From positions 1-31,696 of IMG/VR virus record IMGVR_UViG_3300042311_000164: a stretch of 31,696 nucleotides of DNA; one strand, 5' to 3'. The translations under genes and the position numbers were made by a program. This document shows, piece by piece, positions 1 to 5,984 of this stretch (the stretch's first letter is position 1; each line of letters opens with the position of its first letter). Under the pieces are notes generated by a model, which saw nothing but the letters and a program-made list of their open reading frames with translations, ran no database searches and was not told the DNA's origin. The stretch comes from a virus.

Positions 1-76
1 CTCCAAATTTACCTTTTTTTTGTTTGTAAAATTCAGTTAATTCTTTTTCTTTTTTACATTTTCTACATACTTTCAT
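1..76 (-). CDS. HNH endonuclease, 5' end (duplicate of the start at 31645)
   Basis: The first 25 codons of the HNH gene appear here because of the end overlap. The start codon is at 76, which equals 31645 on the circle, and the rest of the gene is at 31115-31569. This is not a second gene. Confidence 0.9.
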   Translation of the reverse strand, partial: MKVCRKCKKEKELTEFYKQKKGKFG

Positions 77-87
77 ATAATACTATT

Positions 88-113
88 TAAAAAGGGTGGC
101 TATTACACCACCC
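88..113 (-). terminator. Intrinsic terminator after ssb
   Basis: On the minus strand a perfect 6-bp GGGTGG/CCACCC stem (94-99 with 108-113) with an 8-nt loop is followed by a T run. It lies between the ssb stop (121) and the HNH start (76), so it ends the 56-aa/ERF/SSB transcript. A second copy lies at 31657-31682 through the end overlap. Confidence 0.85.
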
Positions 114-120
114 GATTAAT

Positions 121-423
121 TTAAAATGGCAAATCCACTTCTACTGCTGCTTGTTGTGTTGCAGGTTGTCCTTCTTTTTTAACTGCTTTAATGTTTCCAT
201 CAGTCCAAACTACATTTCCATTGCCAAGGTAGTTTTTAGCTTTTTTAGCATCACGTTCTTCTTTAGTTTGTGAATCAGTTAACGATACGTTTTGACCCCA
301 TTGGTTAGCTTCATCGTTAATGTTTAATGTGCAGTTATAATAAACGGCTCCATCTTTACCCATTACAAACTTTTCTTTTGGTAGTTTGTCAACTCTAATG
401 CTCAAATTGATAATTGAACTCAT
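121..423 (-). CDS. ssb: Single-stranded DNA-binding protein
   Basis: A 100-aa protein that probably coats single-stranded DNA during replication and recombination. The N-terminal part alternates polar and hydrophobic residues like a minimal OB fold, followed by a flexible Gln/Ala stretch. It ends in EVDLPF, close to the bacterial SSB tip DDDLPF that recruits partner proteins such as RecQ, RecO and exonuclease I. It is shorter than cellular SSBs. It lies 52 nt below the ERF gene in one operon, and SSB with ERF is a common phage recombination pair. The call rests on tail, size and context; the OB fold itself was not verified. Confidence 0.75.
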   Translation of the reverse strand: MSSIINLSIRVDKLPKEKFVMGKDGAVYYNCTLNINDEANQWGQNVSLTDSQTKEERDAKKAKNYLGNGNVVWTDGNIKAVKKEGQPATQQAAVEVDLPF

Positions 424-475
424 AATATATAATTTTACTTTGCCTACCTTTTTTTTCTGTTGTCGGCTATTCAGT

Positions 476-1051
476 TTATTTTACTTTTAACAATTCTTGT
501 TTTGTTTTCGCTGCTAATTTATACTTTTTTTCGATAACTTCAATAGTTCCACCACTTTTTAAATATTCAATCGCTTTTGTAAACTCGGGTGTATTAACGT
601 TTAACCATTTTTGGTCTTCTTCAGTTGTCGCATTTTTTGCACCATCTCGTCCGTGTGTATTAGTTGCATCAGCATCTTGTGTATCATCAATAAGTAATAA
701 GTTACCTAATGCGTATTTTTTACCATAAGATGAAGCTGAACCATATTGTTGAGGCACTTGCATACCTTTTTGATTTAAATCTACACCAACTATTGCAATA
801 GCTTTTATTTCATTAATACCATTGTTATCAATAATTTTAGCAGTTGATTTTAATACAGGTGGGTCAAAGCAAATTAACTTTTCAGTAATTGTAAAAGATA
901 CACCATATTTTTCATTATAAGGCTTTAACGCTTCTAATATATCTTCAGCTGAACGGAAGTTGTATTTTCCAAAAGAATTAAATTTTGATTTGTTAGCTTT
1001 AAATTCTAATTGAATTTTTGATAGCTTTTCGTTTAACATTAATTGTTTCAT
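476..1051 (-). CDS. erf: ERF-family single-strand annealing recombinase
   Basis: A 191-aa protein of the ERF superfamily, which anneals complementary single strands in phage recombination and can circularise terminally redundant genomes. The family signature is clear at about residues 104-131: GSASSYGKKYALGNLL followed by an acidic DTQDADATN segment. The C-terminal third (about 140-191) is charged and helical. The ATG overlaps the stop of the upstream 56-aa gene (ATGA), implying translational coupling. ssb follows in the same operon, and a RecB/RecE-like nuclease at 24682-25446 could supply the single-stranded substrate. Confidence 0.87.
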   Translation of the reverse strand: MKQLMLNEKLSKIQLEFKANKSKFNSFGKYNFRSAEDILEALKPYNEKYGVSFTITEKLICFDPPVLKSTAKIIDNNGINEIKAIAIVGVDLNQKGMQVPQQYGSASSYGKKYALGNLLLIDDTQDADATNTHGRDGAKNATTEEDQKWLNVNTPEFTKAIEYLKSGGTIEVIEKKYKLAAKTKQELLKVK

Positions 1052-1218
1052 AGTTCGTAAGTTTTTTGTTTAATAATTGTTTTATACTCTTGTGGACATT
1101 CTTCATCACATAATTCAAATATGTGTGCTTTAACATCGTTTAATTTTGTTTCAAGTTCGCAAATACGCTTTTGTAATGCTTCAACTTGAAATCTTTGGTA
1201 GTCGATTAAATCTTTCAT
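1048..1218 (-). CDS. Small coiled-coil protein upstream of erf (56 aa)
   Basis: ORF of 56 codons beginning MKDLIDYQRFQVEALQKRIC. Residues 8-35 form an amphipathic heptad-like helix, and Cys20, Cys37 and Cys41 are present. The stop overlaps the erf start by 4 nt (ATGA). A promoter with a perfect TATATTTG -7 element lies 25 nt upstream of the ATG, making this the first gene of the 56-aa/erf/ssb operon. I do not recognise the family. Coupling to erf suggests an accessory role in recombination or replication, which is inference only. Confidence 0.75.
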   Translation of the reverse strand: MKDLIDYQRFQVEALQKRICELETKLNDVKAHIFELCDEECPQEYKTIIKQKTYEL

Positions 1219-1242
1219 TTGTAATTGTTTTTAATTATGAAG

Positions 1243-1294
1243 CAAATATATAATGAATTTTAATACAAAAATAAACTTTAACAAAACTTTAACA
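1243..1294 (-). promoter_or_regulatory. Promoter of the recombination operon with tandem TGTTAAAG boxes
   Basis: Read on the minus strand: two TGTTAAAG boxes (1287-1294 and 1276-1283, 11 bp apart), 4 nt, TTTTTG (1266-1271), 15 nt, then TATATTTG (1243-1250), a perfect Bacteroidota -7 element. The whole layout matches the plus-strand promoter at 8106-8159 base for base in spacing. Confidence 0.75.
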
Positions 1295-1296
1295 TA

Positions 1297-1322
1297 AAAA
1301 AAGAGTAGCCGTTAAACTACTC
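1297..1322 (-). terminator. Intrinsic terminator after ninG
   Basis: Minus-strand hairpin GAGTAG/CTACTC (1317-1322 with 1303-1308, 8-nt loop) followed by a run of seven T. It lies 41 nt below the ninG stop and just above the next operon's promoter. Confidence 0.85.
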
Positions 1323-1362
1323 CTTCTTCAAACAATTAGAAAACAATCAGAAATTATAGAAA

Positions 1363-1737
1363 CTAAAGAAATTCTTTTAACTTATCTTTGTAGTGTTGTA
1401 TCATATCCTGCAAATCATCATCAGTGAATTTAACAATTTGTCTTGATTTTAAAACCATTTCTTCAGCTTTATCTAAACCCAAGTATTTAGCAAATAAGAA
1501 TTGTTGGCCTTGATTTGTAATATTACAACCATAACATTGAACACCTGCGTTATTATCATCCCAACGTGTTGAATAATGTCTTCTTGATTGGAAGTGACCG
1601 CATTGCAACTTTTTCCAATGGTCTTTTTTACCACAAGTAACGCATTCAGCAATTTCGTTTTTAGCATAACGTAAACGAATGTATTGTGAAAATACAGTAT
1701 CTAAATTTTTTACTATCGTTGAACGTTTTACTTTCAT
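1363..1737 (-). CDS. ninG: NinG/Rap-like recombination endonuclease
   Basis: A 124-aa protein resembling lambda NinG (Rap), a structure-specific nuclease that cuts branched recombination intermediates. Zinc ligands are visible as Cys32-x2-Cys35, Cys46-x-His48 and Cys68-x2-Cys71, with the family's HFQSRRHYSTRWDDNN stretch at about 48-63 and CYGCN after it. Length is near the usual one for the short family members. It has its own TAnnTTTG element immediately upstream (1742-1749), leaving almost no 5' leader, and its own terminator. It may resolve joints made by ERF. Confidence 0.82.
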   Translation of the reverse strand: MKVKRSTIVKNLDTVFSQYIRLRYAKNEIAECVTCGKKDHWKKLQCGHFQSRRHYSTRWDDNNAGVQCYGCNITNQGQQFLFAKYLGLDKAEEMVLKSRQIVKFTDDDLQDMIQHYKDKLKEFL

Positions 1738-1741
1738 TTGT

Positions 1742-1767
1742 CAAATGTAAAAAATGTTTATTAACAA
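1742..1767 (-). promoter_or_regulatory. ninG promoter with almost no leader
   Basis: TACATTTG (1742-1749 on the minus strand) fits TAnnTTTG, with TTG (1765-1767) 15 nt upstream. Only 4 nt separate the element from the ninG ATG, so the transcript would start at or next to the start codon: a leaderless mRNA, unless a downstream start is used. Confidence 0.55.
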
Positions 1768-1789
1768 GTAAGTTAATAATTGAAGTACT

Positions 1790-1801
1790 CGCGCGTGTGC
1801 G
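1790..1801. other. Short G+C hairpin below the lysis genes
   Basis: A GCGC-GTGT-GCGC hairpin stands out in an otherwise A+T-rich region, between the spanin stop (1828) and the ninG promoter. It could pause or end the lysis transcript, but there is no T run after it on the minus strand. Confidence 0.3.
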
Positions 1802-1802
1802 C

Positions 1803-1918
1803 TTATTTAATAATATATATAATAATATTATAATATAATTTTAATATATTTTTTATATATATAATATAATATAATTAATAATAATATAAATAATAATATA
1901 TAATAATTAAATATATTA
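1803..1918. other. 116-bp tract of only A and T
   Basis: Every base from 1803 to 1918 is A or T. Positions 1828-1918 encode the C-terminal membrane segment and tail of the candidate spanin, using codons such as ATA, TTA, TAT and AAA; 1803-1827 is noncoding. It could be an easily melted element or just mutational drift in a hydrophobic segment. Confidence 0.95.
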
Positions 1919-2319
1919 CTATCTCTTTTAATTTCTTTTTGTTTAATTACTTCTTTAGATTTAATATTTGATTGTTTAGATTGTGTCTTAACAACTTTAA
2001 TATCTTTTTTATATAAACTATTATCTTTTTTCTTTTCGTGCTTTAAAACAACGTTAAAATACGTTTTACCATTATAAGTAAATGGTTTTAAATTATCTTT
2101 AGCTTCAATAGTAAAAGTTTCTAATTGATAGTTAAATTTAATTTCTACATTTGATGTATCAGTTGTAATTGTTTTTTCTGTTACAACTTCTTCTTTTTGT
2201 GTGATATGTTCGTTTTTAACCACTTTACGTGACCCACACGCAATTAAAAATATAAAACTATATAAACATATAACTTTAAAAAGAAAGTGCGTTAAATCGT
2301 GTTTATTTGCGTTATTCAT
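1828..2319 (-). CDS. Candidate unimolecular spanin (lipoprotein with C-terminal membrane anchor)
   Basis: A 163-aa protein with a lysine/threonine-rich middle. The N-terminus has a type II signal peptide with lipobox LIAC, lipidated Cys28. Residues about 136-155 form a strongly hydrophobic helix followed by a short basic tail. An outer-membrane lipid anchor plus a C-terminal inner-membrane anchor is the defining topology of u-spanins (phage T1 gp11), which fuse the two membranes in the last step of Gram-negative lysis. The ATG at 2319 lies 1 nt after the amidase stop; an in-frame ATG 11 codons upstream is rejected because it lies inside the amidase gene. Last gene of the holin-amidase-spanin cassette. 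Unconfirmed by homology. Confidence 0.68.
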   Translation of the reverse strand: MNNANKHDLTHFLFKVICLYSFIFLIACGSRKVVKNEHITQKEEVVTEKTITTDTSNVEIKFNYQLETFTIEAKDNLKPFTYNGKTYFNVVLKHEKKKDNSLYKKDIKVVKTQSKQSNIKSKEVIKQKEIKRDSNIFNYYILLFILLLIILYYIYKKYIKIIL

Positions 2320-2320
2320 T

Positions 2321-2731
2321 TTAAATGTCTTTATATTCGCTTTTAGCATCAAATGATGGACAAGCCTTAACTACACCTTTGAAATCTTTGTGACCTTGAA
2401 CAATAGCATTTGGGAATTGCTTTTTAGCTTGTTTAATTAAATACAATAAACTTTCTTTTTGTTTAATTGTACGTGTGTCTTTTGGTCTACCTGATTCATC
2501 AATACCACCTATGTAACTAAAATGAATTGAATTTGAATTGTAACCTTTTACACCATTTGTTACTTGCTCGTATTTAGCTAATTCGTGAATAACTCCATTA
2601 GCATCAATTAAACGATGATAACCTACTGTTTTCCACTTTAAAGTATTTTTCCAATAATTTAAAATAGCTTCTTTTTTAGTGTTTGGTTGAGTAGCAGTAC
2701 AATGAATGGTTATATATTGGATTTCTCTCAT
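2321..2731 (-). CDS. Endolysin: N-acetylmuramoyl-L-alanine amidase, T7 lysozyme-like
   Basis: A 136-aa amidase of the T7 lysozyme/PGRP type, cleaving the bond between muramic acid and L-alanine in peptidoglycan. Visible zinc ligands: His10 in ITIHCTAT, His114 in VQGHKDF and Cys124 in KACPSFD; Lys115 matches the catalytic lysine position, and VGYHRLID at about 36-43 is the family's Tyr-His motif. There is no signal peptide, so release depends on the holin. Start overlaps the holin stop by 4 nt (ATGA), and the spanin starts 1 nt after its stop. Length is typical for single-domain phage amidases. Confidence 0.9.
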   Translation of the reverse strand: MREIQYITIHCTATQPNTKKEAILNYWKNTLKWKTVGYHRLIDANGVIHELAKYEQVTNGVKGYNSNSIHFSYIGGIDESGRPKDTRTIKQKESLLYLIKQAKKQFPNAIVQGHKDFKGVVKACPSFDAKSEYKDI

Positions 2732-3162
2732 TTTATTTCGTCAATATCGTCTTTAACTTCTTTTGCTCTGTTTAATAACGCTTTTAGCATTTTCCAAATA
2801 TCTATTTTTAATGCTTCTTCTACGTTTTCTTTAATGCTTACAAGTTCAATAAAAATTAATAAAATAGCAACTAATTTTGTAAACATAAAATCAATAGTAA
2901 AATGTAACTTAACAAACTCGTTTAGTAAGAATTTATCAATTACATACAATAGTAAAATAGTTGTTTGGTATAATAGCATCTTGCTTATAATGTGCGATAA
3001 TCTACGTGAACGTATAGAACACAAACCATTTAGTTTAATGCTTTTAAATACACCTGTAAACGTGTCAAGAATGATACCAAAGGCTACCGCAATTAGTAGC
3101 CCTTGTATCGGTGCAAAAAATAATATTAAACCACTTAAAATATAATTAAGATATGATTTCAT
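2728..3162 (-). CDS. Holin
   Basis: A 144-aa membrane protein with hydrophobic segments at about residues 6-33, 57-80 and 93-111, and a charged C-terminal helix rich in Lys/Asp/Glu (about 118-144). Topology, size and position directly before the amidase fit the toxin-secretion/phage-lysis holin group (phage_holin_4-like), which forms the inner-membrane lesion that frees the endolysin. The start overlaps the preceding gene by 17 nt. Confidence 0.8.
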   Translation of the reverse strand: MKSYLNYILSGLILFFAPIQGLLIAVAFGIILDTFTGVFKSIKLNGLCSIRSRRLSHIISKMLLYQTTILLLYVIDKFLLNEFVKLHFTIDFMFTKLVAILLIFIELVSIKENVEEALKIDIWKMLKALLNRAKEVKDDIDEIK

Positions 3163-3520
3163 TATTTACGTTTTCAAATCTTAATAATTCAATTGGTCCG
3201 TCTGCGTCTTGTTCGTAACCCGCAAACGAATGACAACAATTCTTTGGGAATATTTCAGCACTTCCAAAGTCTATTTTGTCAATACTCATAACATCGTAGT
3301 GGTAACCATCTGCATATATTGGCTCTTCGATAACTTCCATTCCATCCATTACAGGTGGCGTAATCATTATTAAACCAATTTCAACTACTGCTTGTATTCC
3401 TTGTCCGTATTGTAAGGTAATTTCTTTTTCAAGGTTTTCTACTTCAATATAAACTTTCTTAGCTAATAAGTCAGCTATAGCAGTTTCTTTATCTGTGTAT
3501 TTTAATTTTGCTATGTTCAT
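3146..3520 (-). CDS. Unknown protein between tail fibre and holin (124 aa)
   Basis: I recognise this protein type from Bacteroidetes phages but know no function. The N-terminal 35 residues look like a short strand and helix, the middle is hydrophobic and beta-rich, and a Cys-Cys-His group occurs around residue 95. No signal peptide or membrane segment. Start overlaps the tail fibre stop by 1 nt (TAATG), and its end overlaps holin by 17 nt, so it belongs to the fibre-lysis transcript. A fibre-associated or assembly role is a guess from position. Confidence 0.75.
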   Translation of the reverse strand: MNIAKLKYTDKETAIADLLAKKVYIEVENLEKEITLQYGQGIQAVVEIGLIMITPPVMDGMEVIEEPIYADGYHYDVMSIDKIDFGSAEIFPKNCCHSFAGYEQDADGPIELLRFENVNNEIIS

Positions 3521-5142
3521 TATATAGTTGTTAATTGTGCTAATTCTGAATTGCTTAAACGTGTTTTGAATAATAAAGAAGTATTTACACTCATTGCTTC
3601 TATATAAGTATTAAGATTTTCAGCATAACTAAAATAACTCATACTTTGGTCTATAAAAGAACAACTTGTGTCAGTAGCTACTTGAACACCATTTTTATAA
3701 ACAACTACATCATTGTTTTTATAAGCAATGGCTATTTTATATCTACTTCCAATTGATACACCACCAACGGATAAATAAAACACATTAATTCCGTTATTAT
3801 TACCCAAAGCATATAAAGCGGTATCGTCACATCTTAAATCAATTTGAGCAGTACCCGATACGTTTCTTAATTGACTTAATATTTGAAATGTCTTATTGTT
3901 TCTACAAACAAAATCAATAAACATAACACCCTCTGTTTGACCAATTAAACTACTTATTCCTGTTTTAGAAATAACGTCTGCATTACGAGTCACAGAACTT
4001 GCTATTGTTGGAATGTAACTTGTGGCGTAACTTCCTACCTCAAATTGAGCACCCCAAAAGTAAAGAGTTTCATTACTACCAAATGGTAAAATCTGAACAT
4101 TACCTGTTCCACCTGAAGTAAAAGTTCTTGTTAATATTTGCCTAAACCAACCATTTCCAACATTTATTGAAGAATAAACATCAGTTCCACTTAAACTTGC
4201 TCCACCAAATATAATTTTTTGAGTTGCTGTTTTACTATAAATAGAAAAAGTTGCACTTACTGCAGATGTTATTGATTTTAATTGATATAAATAACCATTT
4301 AAACCAAATACAACTTTATCAGCATTTTGTGTACCATCGGGACTAATAACATTATTTGCAGTTACTGTAGCATTTGAGCTTGCTGAAGTCCACGCTGAAT
4401 TATCAAATTGTTCGCTATAAGTAACTAAATTCGTTCTCTGAGGCTCAACTAAAATACTCGGACAACTTGAATTTGTATAATCTAATCTCGGTACGTCTAA
4501 TCTATCAGTTGTAGGAAAGTATTCAGTAGCAGTTGAACCATTATCAATTTGAAATCCCCAAGCATAAAAATCAGGTGCAGCGTCTGCTCCTGTTACTAAT
4601 GTGCTATTACATAATTGAGGCTCCTCATTAACTGCAGCAGCATTTGATGTAAAAGTATATCTTACCCATTCATTAGTAAAACTCCAAATTGCAGAAAATC
4701 CATTTTGACCACTTCTTATTCCAACTTTACCTGTTCCACTTACTGATTTTATCCAACAACTAAAAGTATATGGTTGTCCAACTGTTAAACTTTTTCCTGT
4801 ATTAGATTGTAATATTCGTGCGTTTGTAGCTGAATTAATTTGTATCCTGTCGGCTGTTAATGTTCCGTTTGGAGCAGTAGTTGCGTTTGCAGTAACAGTT
4901 GTATTTGGTTTGCTCCACGCAGCATTATCAAACTGCTCAGAATATTGAACTAAATTTCTCGGTACTACTTCAATAAGTCCGTCACTATTAACTCTCGTTG
5001 CAGTCGTTGCTCTTGTTACGGCTAAACTAAAAGCCGTTTTTGGCAATACTCCTATTTCAAAATCAGGTTTTAACGTGTAAAGTTTGTCCTCTTTGTAACC
5101 CGAAGGCGTAATAACTACAGAAGCACTATCAAATAAACTCAT
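3520..5142 (-). CDS. Tail fibre / receptor-binding protein with repeated lectin-like modules
   Basis: A 540-aa probable adhesin. Residues 1-60 are an attachment-type region ending in TRATTATRVNSDGLIEV. Two copies of a carbohydrate-binding-like module follow: one begins NLVQYSEQFDNAAWS (about 63), the other NLVTYSEQFDNSAWT (about 240). Each has a [AS]PDGT-like turn and ends with a FYAWG/LYFWG strand (FYAWGFQIDNGS, LYFWGAQFEVGS). From about 390 the protein looks like a concanavalin/LamG-type beta sandwich. Cysteines are few and no membrane segments occur. It is the best candidate for the host-range determinant. Start overlaps the 78-aa gene by 4 nt. Confidence 0.72.
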   Translation of the reverse strand: MSLFDSASVVITPSGYKEDKLYTLKPDFEIGVLPKTAFSLAVTRATTATRVNSDGLIEVVPRNLVQYSEQFDNAAWSKPNTTVTANATTAPNGTLTADRIQINSATNARILQSNTGKSLTVGQPYTFSCWIKSVSGTGKVGIRSGQNGFSAIWSFTNEWVRYTFTSNAAAVNEEPQLCNSTLVTGADAAPDFYAWGFQIDNGSTATEYFPTTDRLDVPRLDYTNSSCPSILVEPQRTNLVTYSEQFDNSAWTSASSNATVTANNVISPDGTQNADKVVFGLNGYLYQLKSITSAVSATFSIYSKTATQKIIFGGASLSGTDVYSSINVGNGWFRQILTRTFTSGGTGNVQILPFGSNETLYFWGAQFEVGSYATSYIPTIASSVTRNADVISKTGISSLIGQTEGVMFIDFVCRNNKTFQILSQLRNVSGTAQIDLRCDDTALYALGNNNGINVFYLSVGGVSIGSRYKIAIAYKNNDVVVYKNGVQVATDTSCSFIDQSMSYFSYAENLNTYIEAMSVNTSLLFKTRLSNSELAQLTTI

Positions 5143-5375
5143 ATATTTTCTATTAAATTAATTAAACATTGTTTAGCCTCAAACGTACCACTATCGGTAG
5201 CTATTCTTGCAATAAAATCAATTACCGCTTCAATTTCGTTTCCTAAGATTTCAGTTTCACCCGACCAACTTACAGAGTAAACAGAACCCCAACCAATATC
5301 GTTGTTTATAGCACCTTGACCCCAACCAATATCGTTGTTGTTTACGCCTTGCCCCCAATCTATGTTATTTGCCAT
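5139..5375 (-). CDS. Small repeat-containing virion-associated protein (78 aa)
   Basis: The first 30 residues hold three copies of an N-[NI]-D-I-[GD]-W-G unit (IDWGQGVNN, DIGWGQGAINN, DIGWGS). The C-terminal 30 residues (FIARIATDSGTFEAKQCL) match residues 23-40 of the large tail protein at 14718-17072. I know related repeats from Bacteroidetes phage structural genes, with no defined function. It sits between connector and tail fibre and overlaps the latter by 4 nt. Confidence 0.72.
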   Translation of the reverse strand: MANNIDWGQGVNNNDIGWGQGAINNDIGWGSVYSVSWSGETEILGNEIEAVIDFIARIATDSGTFEAKQCLINLIENI

Positions 5376-5463
5376 TTTCTTTTTTTGTTAAAAATAATTC
5401 TAACTTCTTTTTGTTTTCTTCTTTAGGCTTATTATATGTGCCTACCTTTTTTCTTTTTTTCAT
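5365..5463 (-). CDS. Tiny lysine-rich ORF (32 aa)
   Basis: Open frame of 32 codons, MKKRKKVGTYNKPKEENKKK and 12 more residues, with a third of its residues lysine. Its ATG overlaps the connector stop (TAATG) and its stop lies inside the next gene, the same tight packing as the accepted genes around it. The basic N-terminus would suit nucleic acid or surface binding. It could be a chance frame in A-rich DNA. Confidence 0.45.
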   Translation of the reverse strand: MKKRKKVGTYNKPKEENKKKLELFLTKKENGK

Positions 5464-5975
5464 TACAACACCCACGACCCAAAGAAATTATCTGTATCCG
5501 GATACATATCACCGTTTGAATTTGAATTATATTCAGGAAAATCTGAATTTACAAAACACATATAATCAATAAAACGTTGTGTATAGTGTTGTGCAATATC
5601 ACGCTCTTTTTCTACCAAGTAATCAATTTCACTTTTTTCAACACTTGTAGCGTTTTCAGATGTGTGTTTAAATACTCCTTTGTTAGCTATTGTGTAAGCA
5701 GCAAAAGGCAAGTATTGAACCATAGCAAAATGAATCAACATTGGTTTAATGTAATCAGTAAGCAAGTTCTTATACTTTAAATTAGCGTTTAAACTAATAT
5801 CGCCACTTATAATTAACGTTTGAAATTTGTTATATAAATCAGTTCCTAAATAGTTTTGGATTGTTATATCTTGTGCTATTTTGATATATTGGATAAAATC
5901 GTCCACGTCTAAATTTCCATTTAGTATGCTGAACTTCTTTACATCCTCTGTTGAAATTAGTAATGCGTATGCCAT
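5463..5975 (-). CDS. Head-tail connector / head completion-like protein
   Basis: A 170-aa mostly helical protein starting MAYALLISTEDVKKFSILNG. Regions such as DDFIQYIKIAQDITIQNYLG (about 25-44) and the long helices around LTDYIKPMLIHFAMVQYLPF are typical of a Bacteroidetes-phage head-tail adaptor-like family (I believe DUF6712). The portal lies 9 nt upstream. Adaptor proteins of this size bind under the portal ring. Assignment is from pattern memory and synteny. Confidence 0.6.
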   Translation of the reverse strand: MAYALLISTEDVKKFSILNGNLDVDDFIQYIKIAQDITIQNYLGTDLYNKFQTLIISGDISLNANLKYKNLLTDYIKPMLIHFAMVQYLPFAAYTIANKGVFKHTSENATSVEKSEIDYLVEKERDIAQHYTQRFIDYMCFVNSDFPEYNSNSNGDMYPDTDNFFGSWVL

Positions 5976-5984
5976 ATCTATTTA

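Larger units (their letters stand above)
1..127. repeat. Terminal direct repeat, copy 1 (circle junction)
   Basis: Bases 1-127 are identical to 31570-31696. An exact 127-base end overlap is what a de Bruijn assembler run at k=127 leaves on a circular contig, so I read it as evidence of a complete circular or circularly permuted genome, not a biological long terminal repeat. It contains the N-terminal codons of the HNH gene and the terminator behind ssb. Confidence 0.9.

Noticed and set aside
1473-1667. 64-codon frame overlapping ninG on the same strand
   Set aside because: It lies wholly inside ninG in another frame; the ninG zinc motifs are in the correct frame.
2687-3145. 152-codon plus-strand open frame opposite the holin
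   Set aside because: It runs antisense to holin and the amidase start; Ser/Ile/Phe-rich composition is what the antisense of an A+T-rich membrane gene gives; no promoter or neighbours.
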